From: Pyxidicoccus fallax
GTDB lineage: Bacteria; Myxococcota; Myxococcia; Myxococcales; Myxococcaceae
Assembly (NCBI RefSeq): GCF_012933655.1
Contig: NZ_JABBJJ010000067.1
Location: 1-43,675 of the forward strand
Direction: 5' to 3'
DNA: 43,675 nt
Shown: in pieces, positions 1-8,714 of the stretch
Numbering within the stretch: position 1 is the stretch's first letter
How the letters are laid out: every line of letters begins with the position of its first letter
Notes under the pieces: generated by a model
Told to the model about the DNA's origin: nothing
Seen by the model: the letters and a program-made list of their open reading frames with translations, nothing else
The model's database searches: none
Made by a program: the position numbers and the translations under genes

Positions 1-1437
1 CCCGTTCCCTCCCCCGCGCCGCCTCCCGTCGAGGAGCCGCCCCCGCCGAAGTACTCGCGCGAGTGGTTCGTCAGCCCCACCGGCAGCGACACGGCGCCCG
101 GCACGCGCGAGAAGCCGCTGCGCACCATCTCCAAGGCCCTGTCGCTGGTGGGCCCGGGTGAAATCGTCCGCGTCCAGAAGGGCACCTACGCGGAGAAACT
201 GGAACTGGACGCCAGCGTGAAGGCCGGCACCGCCACCGCCCTCATCACCCTGCGCGGCGAGGGCAAGCCCAAGCTCGTCCCCACCTCCAGCGGCTGGTTC
301 ATGGTCCGCGTGCAGCGGCCCCACTGGCGCATCGAGGGCTTCGAGATGGACGTCCGCGGCCAGCGACAGGTCGCCGTGACGTTCTCCGGCAACACCGAGG
401 GCACCGTGCTCGCGGGCAATGAATTGCACAACGGCACCTTCGGCAGCGGCATCAGCACGGACAACAGCGCGCGGGGCGTCACCATCGAGGGCAATCACAT
501 CCACGACTTCGCCCGCGGCTCCGTCGACTCCCATGGCGTGGTCATCGCCCCCACGTCCCGGGACATCACCGTGCGCGGCAATGACATCCATGACAACTCG
601 GGGGACTCCGTGCAGTGCCTGGGACCGGAGGGCTTCAGCAACGCCACGCCCGCGCGCGGGGTGCTCATCGAAAACAATCACATGTATGACAACCGCGAGA
701 ACGCGGTGGACATCAAGACGTGTCACGACGTCACCGTGCGCGGCAACCGCATGCACGGCTTCACGAAGTCCTCCACCTCGCGCGGCGAGGCGCTGGTGGT
801 GCACTACTCCGCGAAGAACGTCATCGTGGAGGACAACGACGTCTCCAATTCCTCCCTGGGCATCGCCGTGGGCGGCAACCGCGTGGGCGCGCCGCCCACC
901 AACGTCTCCGTGCGCCGCAACCGCATCCACGGGCTGAAGACGCCCGAGGGCTCCGGCATCCGCATCGAGAACGGCGTCGACGTGCGCGTGCTGCACAACA
1001 CCGTCACGGGGACGAACGGCTTCGCGCTCGTCATCGGCCATGGCACGGGGGGCGCTTCCTCCAACGTGGCGGTGCGCAACAACCTCTTCGCCACCCGCAA
1101 CGCCGTCAGCCTCGGGCCCCTCGCTCCGGGCCTGAAGCTGGAATCCAACCTCTATCTGCCGGGCGCGGGCTTCAACACGGGCAACTTCCTCGTCCCCTCT
1201 TCCACCTGGGTGGGCGGCACGCTCGCCGCGTGGCAGGCGGCGGGCCGCGACACCGGCTCGACGGAGAGCGCCAGCGCCCTGGCCGACGCGGCCGAGCTGA
1301 CGCCCGGCCCGGACGCGGTGGACCAGGGCATGGACCTGGGCCTGCCCTACTGCGGCACCGCGCCGGACGTGGGCGCGGTGGAAGCCGATTGCCCCGCGCA
1401 GGCGGCTAGTGCCGCTCGGGCCGACCACATGGAGTGA
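1..1437 (+). CDS. Right-handed parallel beta-helix repeat protein (5' end missing)
   Basis: The reading frame is open from the first base of the window, so the gene starts upstream; the visible 478 codons are the C-terminal part. The start of the visible part is a proline-rich linker followed by a WFVSPTGSD block and a KPLRTISKAL block, the usual entry to DUF1565/PbH1-type beta-helix proteins. Behind it come many short beta rungs of the type VxGNxIHDx and VRRNRIHG, rich in Asn at the turn positions, typical of a right-handed parallel beta-helix (pectate-lyase-like fold). Such proteins are normally exported and bind or cleave polysaccharide; no catalytic residues can be assigned here. The end, around an LPYCGTAPDVGAVE block, is typical of these proteins. 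Its stop overlaps the neighbouring convergent gene by 32 bp. The fold is confident, the substrate unknown. Confidence 0.85.
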   Translation, partial: PVPSPAPPPVEEPPPPKYSREWFVSPTGSDTAPGTREKPLRTISKALSLVGPGEIVRVQKGTYAEKLELDASVKAGTATALITLRGEGKPKLVPTSSGWFMVRVQRPHWRIEGFEMDVRGQRQVAVTFSGNTEGTVLAGNELHNGTFGSGISTDNSARGVTIEGNHIHDFARGSVDSHGVVIAPTSRDITVRGNDIHDNSGDSVQCLGPEGFSNATPARGVLIENNHMYDNRENAVDIKTCHDVTVRGNRMHGFTKSSTSRGEALVVHYSAKNVIVEDNDVSNSSLGIAVGGNRVGAPPTNVSVRRNRIHGLKTPEGSGIRIENGVDVRVLHNTVTGTNGFALVIGHGTGGASSNVAVRNNLFATRNAVSLGPLAPGLKLESNLYLPGAGFNTGNFLVPSSTWVGGTLAAWQAAGRDTGSTESASALADAAELTPGPDAVDQGMDLGLPYCGTAPDVGAVEADCPAQAASAARADHME

Positions 1438-4033
1438 CGGAGCGCACCAGCCCGTTGCCAGCGTCCGCCACGTAGAGGCTGCCATCGGGCCCCACCGCCA
1501 GGCCGGCCGGGAGGACGAAGTCCGCGTCCTCCCCCGGCCCGTCGCGGTGCCCGTAGCGCCCGCTGCCGGCCATCGTCGTCACCACCCTCGCGCGGCCGTC
1601 CTCCTCGAAGAGGATGCGCCGCACGCGGTAGTTGCCCGGGTCCGACACCGCCAGCGAGCCGTCCTTCAGCACCGCGATGCCCAGGTACGGCAGGAACAGC
1701 GCGCTCTCCGGCTTGCCGTCCTGGAAGCCATGGATGCTGCTGCCCGCCACCACCGAGGTGACGCCGCCGCGGACGCGCACCACGCGCGTCATGCCCGTCT
1801 CCACCACGTAGAGCGTGTCACCGTCGGGCGCCACCGCCACCGCGGAAGGCCGGTACATCCACTCGCCCTGCAGCGTCGTCACCGGATTGCCCGGGGCCTC
1901 CAGGTCGATGCGGCGAATCACTCCGTTGTTCATGTCCGCCACCAGCAGCGCCTTGCCGTCCGGCGTGAGCGTCAGGCCCGCGGGCTGGTCGAAGGCCGCC
2001 TCCTTCGCCGGCCCGTCCTTCTGGCCCGGCGTGCCTCCGGCGAACACCTCCGCCTTCCCGTCCACGGGGATGCGGCGGATGACGTACGTGTCCGTGTCCG
2101 ACACGTAGATGTTGCCCGCGGCGTCCGCGGCGATGCCCATGGGCCCGTTGAGCCCCGTCAGGACCGTGCTCACGGTGCCGTCCGGCGACACGCGCTTCAC
2201 CGCGTTGGCCTGCGCGTCCGCCACGGCCCAGCCGCCGTCCGGCATCACCGTCACCGCCACCGGCGCGCCGAGCGCGTCCGCGGCCACCGGGGTCCACGCG
2301 CGCGGCCGCTGTCCGGGCTTCCCCGCCACGGTGCGCACGCCCGGAGAGAAGGGCCCCTGCGGCTGCGCCACGTTCTTGCGCTGGAACTCCACCAGCGTCT
2401 CCGGCACCGGCCGGCCCAGGGCCTTGTAGAGGACGTTGGCCACGATGCGCGCGGCGCGCGGGTCCGCCATGTCCTCGGAGGCCAGCGTGCGCACGAAGTC
2501 GATGCCGCCCGAGGAGAAGACATACGCGTTGCCCTGCTTGCGCACCACCATGTGCCCGAAGCCGAAGGCTCCCTGCAGCGACAGGCCCGGAGACTCCGCC
2601 AGGATCTCCATGCCCTGCGGCGAGCGGCCGTTGTTGACGATCTGATCCAATTCGTAGCCGTTGGCCCGCCACAGCGTGTCACCGGCCTTCAGCCCCGTGC
2701 CCGCCAGCGCCCAGTGCTCGGGCGCGGTGATGACCATCGGGAAGCCGAACTGGTGCCACCGGCTGGAGAACTGCACGCCGAAGAGCGCGTTCTCCGGCCG
2801 CCCCATCGGGCCGTCGCGGAACTTCACCGTCCGCCGCGCGTCCTTGTGCGGGTCGTTCTGATGGCCCTTGTAGCAGGTGACGATGCGGCGCTGCCGCCCG
2901 TCCGCCGCCGGGTCCATCCGCACGTGCCAGTAGGCGTTGTTCGCGCCCAGGTTGATGAGCGAGCGCCCCTCCGCCACCGCGCGGTCCGCATGCTCGCGGT
3001 TGCGCAGGGACCAGTACTCGTCGTGCCCGGAGACGAAGAGCACCTTCGCCCCGGCCACGAAGTCGTAGCTCGCGTCGAAGTCCTCGTCGGTGAAGTAGCC
3101 CACGTCCAGGCCCTGCGCCTCCAGCCACTGCACGAGGCTCAGGTCGTCCTCCAGCAGGTGGCCCGTGCCCTGCTGCCGGTGGTACGGCCGGTCATAGGAC
3201 GACTGGAAGGCGCGGCTCACGCCGTGCGGCTTCATCACTCCATCCTTGTCGTCGTAGAGGCTGGTGCCGCCCCACGTGTTGTAGGCGGCCCACGTCGCGG
3301 TGGGGATGAGCACCGCCACCTCCGCGCGCGGGTTGGCGTCGCGCACGAAGAAGGGCACGTAGCGGTGGTAGCGGTCCTCGCGCGCCAGCTTCACCACGTA
3401 CACGCCGCGGACCCAGTCCTCCTTGACGGGAATCTCCAGGACGGGCGCCCAGGTGCAGGCCACCACGCCGGTGGCCGGGTCCGCCGAGCACGGCGCCTGC
3501 TTCACGCCCTGCACCGGTCCGCCGCGCGCCACCTCGCGTCCGCCCGCGCCGCCGTAGTAGCCCAGCCGGTACACCGTCCAGCGGAAGCTCTTCGCCTCGG
3601 AGACGGACACCGCCACGCGCAGCGTGTCGCCCTGCTTCAGCGTGGCCTCGAGCGCGTAGCCCTCAATCTCGTTGTTGTTGGCGACCCGCTCCTTCGCGTC
3701 GCGGTTGATGCGCCAGGCCGTCGTCCCCGGGCGCAGGTTCTCCTTGCGCACCGCGTCCGCGTCTCGCGAGGGCTGCGGCCCGGGCCCGGGTCCTCCGTCG
3801 GGCGTCTCGGGGCCGGCATCCGGCGCGCCCGGCCCGGCATCCGTTCCCGAGTCGAGGATGCCGGGGTGGTACCCGCCATCGCCGCCGTCATGGCCGTCAT
3901 TCAGGGGCGGCTCGTCGTGCCGGTCCCCCATGTCCACATCCGGACGCTTGGGCGCCGACTCCTGACAGCCGCTCCAGGCGAGCAGGAGGGCCAGCCCACA
4001 TGCCACGATTCCCCACCGGCGTCCCCGTGCCAT
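1406..4033 (-). CDS. Lipoprotein with N,N-dimethylformamidase-like domain and NHL beta-propeller
   Basis: 875 aa. The N-terminus has a lipoprotein signal (hydrophobic run ending LAWSGC, Cys at about residue 23), followed by a low-complexity Asp/Gly/Pro linker to about residue 90. Residues about 95-530 resemble the large-subunit domain of N,N-dimethylformamidase: YNTWGGTSLYD and SGHDEYWS blocks are visible. Residues about 590-870 contain several NHL repeats of the type GIAADAAGNIYVSDT and GLAVGPDGSLYVADAGN, forming a propeller. A GGAGGGAGGGTGGG purine run precedes the ATG and supports this start. The protein probably sits on the envelope facing out. Whether the first domain hydrolyses amides, or is only a carbohydrate/ligand-binding relative, cannot be told from sequence; the metal ligands of the true enzyme were not checked. 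Confidence 0.88.
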   Translation of the reverse strand: MARGRRWGIVACGLALLLAWSGCQESAPKRPDVDMGDRHDEPPLNDGHDGGDGGYHPGILDSGTDAGPGAPDAGPETPDGGPGPGPQPSRDADAVRKENLRPGTTAWRINRDAKERVANNNEIEGYALEATLKQGDTLRVAVSVSEAKSFRWTVYRLGYYGGAGGREVARGGPVQGVKQAPCSADPATGVVACTWAPVLEIPVKEDWVRGVYVVKLAREDRYHRYVPFFVRDANPRAEVAVLIPTATWAAYNTWGGTSLYDDKDGVMKPHGVSRAFQSSYDRPYHRQQGTGHLLEDDLSLVQWLEAQGLDVGYFTDEDFDASYDFVAGAKVLFVSGHDEYWSLRNREHADRAVAEGRSLINLGANNAYWHVRMDPAADGRQRRIVTCYKGHQNDPHKDARRTVKFRDGPMGRPENALFGVQFSSRWHQFGFPMVITAPEHWALAGTGLKAGDTLWRANGYELDQIVNNGRSPQGMEILAESPGLSLQGAFGFGHMVVRKQGNAYVFSSGGIDFVRTLASEDMADPRAARIVANVLYKALGRPVPETLVEFQRKNVAQPQGPFSPGVRTVAGKPGQRPRAWTPVAADALGAPVAVTVMPDGGWAVADAQANAVKRVSPDGTVSTVLTGLNGPMGIAADAAGNIYVSDTDTYVIRRIPVDGKAEVFAGGTPGQKDGPAKEAAFDQPAGLTLTPDGKALLVADMNNGVIRRIDLEAPGNPVTTLQGEWMYRPSAVAVAPDGDTLYVVETGMTRVVRVRGGVTSVVAGSSIHGFQDGKPESALFLPYLGIAVLKDGSLAVSDPGNYRVRRILFEEDGRARVVTTMAGSGRYGHRDGPGEDADFVLPAGLAVGPDGSLYVADAGNGLVRSVTPCGRPERH

Positions 4034-4163
4034 CCCACCCTCCCTCCGCGGTGTTCAGGCACGGAGGGTAGGCACGACCCCGGAGGATGGAAGCTCCCTT
4101 CCACTCCAGGTAGGTGTGGGGCAACACTCCACCCACCCGTGGGCCCCAGCGTGGGCAACGGCG

Positions 4164-5357
4164 TTACCCGCCGAGCAACTCCTTGTGCACGCGCGCGGTC
4201 AGCGGCTTCAGGTGCGCCTTGTCCACCAGCAACGTCAGCTGCAGCGGCGACGTGTGGACGGCGTACACCCGCGCCCCCAGTTCCTCCGCGGCGACCAGCG
4301 CGCGCCGCAGCGGCGCCCAGTCCGCGTTCAGCCCCACGCCCACGCAGGTGACGGTGCCCAGGTCCTCGCGCCACGACACCGCGTCGCCGAAGCGCGTGGA
4401 CAACTCCCGGCGCAGCGCCTCCGGCCCGTGGATGTCCGCCAGCGGCACGGCGATGGAGGTGTGCTTCGCGCCGCCCGGCGGCCCGTCGAAGCCCAGCGTC
4501 CGGCCCCGCACCCCACGCGCGTCGAGGAACTCCAGCAGCTCCTCCAGCCGCACCTGCTCACTGGCGGACAGCACCGCCATCTCCGGCTCGGCGGTGACTC
4601 CCTTCACCCGGTTGTCCGCGGGGCCGGCCAGCTCCTGCACCACGGTGCCGCTCCCCTGCCCGTGCGCCGTGCGGGCGAGGATGGCGATGCCCCGCGCCTT
4701 GGCCCACTCCACCGCCTGGGCGTTGAGCACCTTGGCCCCCGCGCTCGCCAGCTCCTGCATCTCGTCGTAGCTGAGCGACTCCAGCTTGCGCGCGTCCGGC
4801 ACCACCCGCGGGTCCGCGCTGAAGACGCCGTCCACGTCGGAGTAGATTTCACACGCCTCCGCGTCCAGCGCCGCCGCCAGCGCCACCGCCGTGGTGTCCG
4901 AGCCCCCGCGCCCCAGCGTGGTGACCTCCTTCTTGTAGGACACCCCCTGGTACCCGGCGACGATGACCACCTTCCCCCGCGCCAGCTCGTCGTGGATGCG
5001 GTAGGGCCGCACCTCCACGATGCGCGCCTGCGCGTGCGCGTCGTTGGTGATGATGCCGCTCTGGCTGCCCGTGAAGCTGATGGCCGGCACGCCCATCTCC
5101 TGGAGCGCCATGGACAACAGCGCCATGGAGATGCGCTCGCCGCACGTCAGCAGCATGTCCAGCTCGCGCCGCGGCGGGTCCGCCGACACGCTCTTGGCCA
5201 GCGACAGCAGCTCGTCCGTGGTGTCGCCCATGGCGCTCACCACCACCACCACCTGGTAGCCCGCGTCTCGCTTGTCCTTCACGCGGCCGGCCACCCGGCG
5301 GATCTTCTCCACGTCGGCGACCGAGGAGCCGCCGTACTTCTGCACCACGATTGGCAT
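4164..5357 (-). CDS. lysC: Aspartate kinase
   Basis: 397 aa, the usual length for a monofunctional aspartokinase. It phosphorylates L-aspartate with ATP, the first step to lysine, methionine, threonine and diaminopimelate. The KYGGSSVAD motif is at residues 7-15; later come the [31 protein letters not shown] and GRGGSDTTA blocks of the amino-acid kinase fold, then [10 protein letters not shown]. The C-terminal third has two ACT-type regulatory domains ([14 protein letters not shown] and [11 protein letters not shown]), so feedback control by lysine and/or threonine is expected. An ATG 57 bp upstream (5414) is in frame, but its 19 extra residues do not look like this family and have no ribosome-binding site; I chose the ATG directly before PIVVQKYGG. 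It is divergent from the ABC operon. Confidence 0.95.
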   Translation of the reverse strand: MPIVVQKYGGSSVADVEKIRRVAGRVKDKRDAGYQVVVVVSAMGDTTDELLSLAKSVSADPPRRELDMLLTCGERISMALLSMALQEMGVPAISFTGSQSGIITNDAHAQARIVEVRPYRIHDELARGKVVIVAGYQGVSYKKEVTTLGRGGSDTTAVALAAALDAEACEIYSDVDGVFSADPRVVPDARKLESLSYDEMQELASAGAKVLNAQAVEWAKARGIAILARTAHGQGSGTVVQELAGPADNRVKGVTAEPEMAVLSASEQVRLEELLEFLDARGVRGRTLGFDGPPGGAKHTSIAVPLADIHGPEALRRELSTRFGDAVSWREDLGTVTCVGVGLNADWAPLRRALVAAEELGARVYAVHTSPLQLTLLVDKAHLKPLTARVHKELLGG

Positions 5358-5465
5358 AGACGCCCCACTACCCCTGTTCGGCGTGTCCGGAAAGCCGCAC
5401 GGAATGGCGTTCATGCAGGACTTCGGCCAGCCTGGAAAGGGCCGCCCGCCCGAAGGGGGCTCGCC

Positions 5466-5496
5466 TTGACAGCCCGAAGCGGGTTTTCCTTATATT
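5466..5496 (+). promoter_or_regulatory. Candidate sigma-70 promoter of the Gld-like ABC operon
   Basis: TTGACA at 5466-5471 is a perfect -35 box. TATATT at 5491-5496 matches the -10 consensus in five of six positions with a 19-bp spacer; TTATAT one base earlier gives 18 bp. It stands about 85 bp before the ATPase start and is an AT-rich island in very GC-rich DNA. A leader of roughly 80 nt would result. Confidence 0.6.
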
Positions 5497-5581
5497 CCAC
5501 GCGCCTTTTTCCGAGGCCGTCCGGCGATCACGCTCAGCGGCCAGCGGCCCTGGTTGATCGCTTCTTCACGGGAGCCTTCCC

Positions 5582-6310
5582 ATGCCGATGATCGAGGTAC
5601 AGCACCTCACCAAGCGCTACCGGGACCGGGTGGCCGTGGAGGACCTCACCTTCCAGGTCGAAGAGGGTGAGATTCTCGGCTTCCTCGGGCCCAACGGCGC
5701 GGGCAAGTCCACCACGATGAAGATCCTCACCGGGTTCCTTCCGCCGTCGGAAGGCACCGCCCGGGTGGGAGGCTTCGACGTCTTCGAGCAGCCGCTGGAG
5801 GTGAAGCGGCGCATCGGCTACCTGCCGGAGACGCCGCCGCTCTACCCGGAGATGACGGTGCGGGGGTACCTCCAGTTCGTCGGCTCGCTGAAGGGGCTGC
5901 CGGGCCGAGGCCTCAAGGCCGAGGTGGAGCGGGTGGCCGGCCTCACCGGCGTGACGCACGTCATGGACCGCGTCATCCAGAACCTCTCCAAGGGCTACAA
6001 GCAGCGCGTCGGCATCGCCCAGGCGCTGCTCGGCTCGCCGCCGGTCCTCATCCTCGACGAGCCCACTGAAGGCCTGGACCCCACGCAGCGCGCCGAGGTG
6101 CGCGCGCTCATCAAGAGCCTGGCCGGCAAGCACACCGTCATCCTCTCCACGCACATCCTCCCGGAGGTGACGGTGACGTGCGAGAAGGTGCTCATCATCA
6201 ACCAGGGGAAGATTGTCGCCTACGACGAGATCCGCAAGCTGGCCCATCTGCACGGCCAGGCGGAGAACGTGTCGTTGGAAGAAATCTTCATCAAGCTGAC
6301 CGCCGCCTGA
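5582..6310 (+). CDS. ABC transporter ATP-binding protein, GldA-like
   Basis: 242 aa, a complete ATPase subunit of an ABC-2 type exporter. Walker A is GPNGAGKS (residues 36-43); the signature is NLSKGYKQRVG rather than the usual LSGGQ, a variant typical of GldA proteins of gliding Bacteroidetes; Walker B is ILDEPTEGLDP; the switch histidine lies in STHILPE. It is the first gene of a four-gene operon with the permease, a GldG-like protein and a DUF4340 protein, the same order seen in many proteobacterial and Bacteroidetes Gld-type ABC clusters. In Flavobacterium GldA/F/G are required for gliding, but in myxobacteria gliding uses the Agl-Glt machinery, so a motility role here is not implied. Substrate unknown. 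Confidence 0.93.
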   Translation: MPMIEVQHLTKRYRDRVAVEDLTFQVEEGEILGFLGPNGAGKSTTMKILTGFLPPSEGTARVGGFDVFEQPLEVKRRIGYLPETPPLYPEMTVRGYLQFVGSLKGLPGRGLKAEVERVAGLTGVTHVMDRVIQNLSKGYKQRVGIAQALLGSPPVLILDEPTEGLDPTQRAEVRALIKSLAGKHTVILSTHILPEVTVTCEKVLIINQGKIVAYDEIRKLAHLHGQAENVSLEEIFIKLTAA

Positions 6311-6332
6311 GCGGCCCCACGAGGAACCCGTC

Positions 6333-7136
6333 ATGCGTACCGCCCTGGCGATTGCCCGCAAGGAGCTGTCCATCTACTTCACCACCCCGTGGGCCTACGC
6401 GGTCTTCACGGCGATGGTGGCGCTGTCGTCGTTCTTCTTCGTCGGCCTGCTGCAGCAGTTCAAGCAGGTGCAGGACATGGCCCGCCTCATGGGGTGGGAC
6501 CACATGCCGCCGGACTACAACGTCTACCGCAACCTCACGGACGGGGTGGTGGTGCAGCTGTGGGGCACCATCCTCATCATCACCCTCTTCGTCGCGCCCT
6601 TCCTCTCCATGCGGCTGTTCGCCGAGGAGAAGCGCAACAAGACGTTCGAATTGCTGATGACGGCGCCGGTGCGGCCCATCGAAATCGTGCTGGGCAAGTA
6701 CCTGGGCGGCCTGGGCATCATCTCCGCCACGCTGGGGCTCACCATCGTCTTCCCGGTGCTGCTCTCCTCCTTCGGCCGCGCCGAGTCCGGCACCGCGCTG
6801 GAGTGGTCCACGGTGCTCCTGGGCTACGCGGGGCTGCTCGTGTGGGGCGCCACCTGCATGGCGGTGGGCATGTTCATCTCCTCGCTCACGGAGAGCCAGA
6901 TGCTGGCGGCCCTGCTGACCTTCGTGGTGCTGCTGCCGTGGATGCTGCTGTCCGGGGTGGCGCAGTCCACGGAGGAGCCGCTGCGCTCGGTGCTGGCGTA
7001 CCTGTCCTTCGACTCGCAGCTGCAGAACATGCTCAAGGGCGTGATGGACGTGCAGTCGATGGTGTTCTTCGCCTCCGTCATCCTCTTCTCTCTGCTGCTC
7101 ACCCACCGCACGGTGGAAGCGCAGCGCTGGGCCTGA
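6333..7136 (+). CDS. ABC-2 type permease, GldF-like
   Basis: 267 aa integral membrane protein. The N-terminus IARKELSIYFTTPWAYAV is the hallmark of this permease family, with a first membrane span at about 18-40. Five further hydrophobic segments follow, the last near VFFASVILFSLLL. The cytoplasmic loop RLFAEEKRNKTFELLMTAP is the family coupling region that contacts the ATPase. It begins 22 bp after the ATPase gene and ends 6 bp before the GldG-like gene, so the three are cotranscribed and presumably form one complex. Confidence 0.92.
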   Translation: MRTALAIARKELSIYFTTPWAYAVFTAMVALSSFFFVGLLQQFKQVQDMARLMGWDHMPPDYNVYRNLTDGVVVQLWGTILIITLFVAPFLSMRLFAEEKRNKTFELLMTAPVRPIEIVLGKYLGGLGIISATLGLTIVFPVLLSSFGRAESGTALEWSTVLLGYAGLLVWGATCMAVGMFISSLTESQMLAALLTFVVLLPWMLLSGVAQSTEEPLRSVLAYLSFDSQLQNMLKGVMDVQSMVFFASVILFSLLLTHRTVEAQRWA

Positions 7137-7142
7137 ACCGCC

Positions 7143-8714
7143 ATGAAAGCGACCAACATCGGAAAGGTGCTGGGGGCCTTCGGACTCCTGCTCCTGCTGT
7201 CGAGTCCCTTCACGCTGTTCTTCACCTCGGGCAGCCCCGTTGCCACCGCCGTGAAGGCGGGCGCCGGCCTGCTGCTGCTGGGCGCGTACCTCGCCACCAA
7301 CTTCAAGCAGTTCGGCCAGTTCGCGTCGAGCCGGTCGAGCTTCTTCTTCACCACCACCGTGCTCACCGGGCTCGTCGTGCTGGGCGGTCTGGTGGCGGTC
7401 AACTACATCGCCCACAAGAAGAACAAGCGGTGGGATTTGACGAAGGAGAAGATCTACACGCTGGCGCCGCAGACGACGGCCACGCTGCGCGCGATGCCGG
7501 ACAAGGTGCGCGCCATCGGCTTCATCCCGCCCACGCACACGTACTACGGGCTCCTGGATGAGCTGTTCCAGCGCTACCACGCGGAGGCGCCGGAGAAGTT
7601 CGAGTACTCCTTCAAGGACCCGCGCCGCCATCCGGACCTGGCGGCGAAGTACCAGCTCAAGGAAGGGCAGACGACGGTGGTGCTGGTGCGCGGCGAGGGC
7701 GAGAGCGCGTCGCACACCACGCTCAACACCCTGTCCGAGCAGGAGTTGACCAACGCGCTCATCAAGCTGGCGACGGTGGGCCTGCAGAAGGTCTACTTCG
7801 TCACCGGCCATGGCGAGTGGCCGCTGGAGAAGTCCCAGGCGTCCCCCACGGACCCGGGAGCGAGCCTGTCCGAGCTGACGCAGCAGCTCAAGCAGGAGGG
7901 CTACAGCCCGGAGTTGCTGCACCTCGTGGGCCGCACGGAGGTGCCGATGGACGCGTCGCTCGTCATCATCGCGGGCGCGCGCACGCCCTTCGCGAAGCCG
8001 GAGGTGGAGGTGCTCCAGAAGTACCTCGCCTCCGGTGGGCGGATGCTCTACTTCGCGGACGCGGGGCTGGAGGACGGCCTGGACGCGCTGCTGGCCGAGT
8101 ACGGCGTGCAGGTGGATGACGGCATCGCCGCGGACTCGCAGTTCAACAGCGGCAACCCCTACGTCATCCTCTCGCTCTTCTACGGCGAGCACGAGATTGG
8201 CAAGCCGCTGCGGGCGCGCGGGCTGAACGTGGAGATTCCCACCCCGCGCAGCCTGTCCGCGCTGCGGGGCAACCTGGCGCCGGGCGTGAAGGTGGAGCCG
8301 GTGGTGCTCACCTCGCAGTACGGCTGGGTGGAGACGAAGCCCGAGGAGAACGCCATGCCCTCCGACGGCGAGAAGACGGGCCAGCTCACGCTGGTGGTGG
8401 CCGCCACGCGCGACTCGCTCCAAGCCGAGAACAAGCGCTTCGACCAGGCACGGCTGGTGGTGATGGGTGACTCCGAGCTGCTCCTGGACCCGAACTGGGG
8501 CCACGAGCCCAACCGCAACCTGGTGATGAACGCGCTGGGGTGGGCGTCCAACCAGGTGCAGAAGATCACCATCCGCCCGCCGGACCGCGAGGTGTCCACG
8601 CTGGAGCTGGACGAGGCGGCCATGGACGGCATCCGCTTCGTCTCCACGGACCTGCTGCCCCTGTCCCTGCTGGGCATGGGGCTGGCCATCTGGCTGTCGA
8701 GGCGCAACAAGTGA
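7143..8714 (+). CDS. GldG-like ABC auxiliary protein
   Basis: 523 aa. Three hydrophobic segments lie at the N-terminus (about residues 8-28, 33-55 and 68-92), then a large extracytoplasmic domain, then one C-terminal membrane span (LLPLSLLGMGLAIWL) followed by a basic tail RRNK. The block WDLTKEKIYTLAPQT just after the third span is the typical entry of the GldG / ABC_transp_aux domain. The middle contains TNALIKLATVGLQKVYFVTGHGEWPL, also conserved in the family. Function is unknown biochemically; in Flavobacterium the homologue is needed together with GldA and GldF. Its TGA stop overlaps the GTG start of the next gene, implying translational coupling. Confidence 0.9.
   Translation: MKATNIGKVLGAFGLLLLLSSPFTLFFTSGSPVATAVKAGAGLLLLGAYLATNFKQFGQFASSRSSFFFTTTVLTGLVVLGGLVAVNYIAHKKNKRWDLTKEKIYTLAPQTTATLRAMPDKVRAIGFIPPTHTYYGLLDELFQRYHAEAPEKFEYSFKDPRRHPDLAAKYQLKEGQTTVVLVRGEGESASHTTLNTLSEQELTNALIKLATVGLQKVYFVTGHGEWPLEKSQASPTDPGASLSELTQQLKQEGYSPELLHLVGRTEVPMDASLVIIAGARTPFAKPEVEVLQKYLASGGRMLYFADAGLEDGLDALLAEYGVQVDDGIAADSQFNSGNPYVILSLFYGEHEIGKPLRARGLNVEIPTPRSLSALRGNLAPGVKVEPVVLTSQYGWVETKPEENAMPSDGEKTGQLTLVVAATRDSLQAENKRFDQARLVVMGDSELLLDPNWGHEPNRNLVMNALGWASNQVQKITIRPPDREVSTLELDEAAMDGIRFVSTDLLPLSLLGMGLAIWLSRRNK

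Noticed and set aside
1409-4351. A 980-codon plus-strand frame opposite the NHL lipoprotein
   Set aside because: It is the complement of a well-supported gene; the composition is Arg/His/Ala-rich with no domain, as expected for high-GC antisense frames.
5582-8714. Gliding-motility operon by name
   Set aside because: The Gld names come from Bacteroidetes; myxobacterial gliding uses other genes, so only the family resemblance is claimed.
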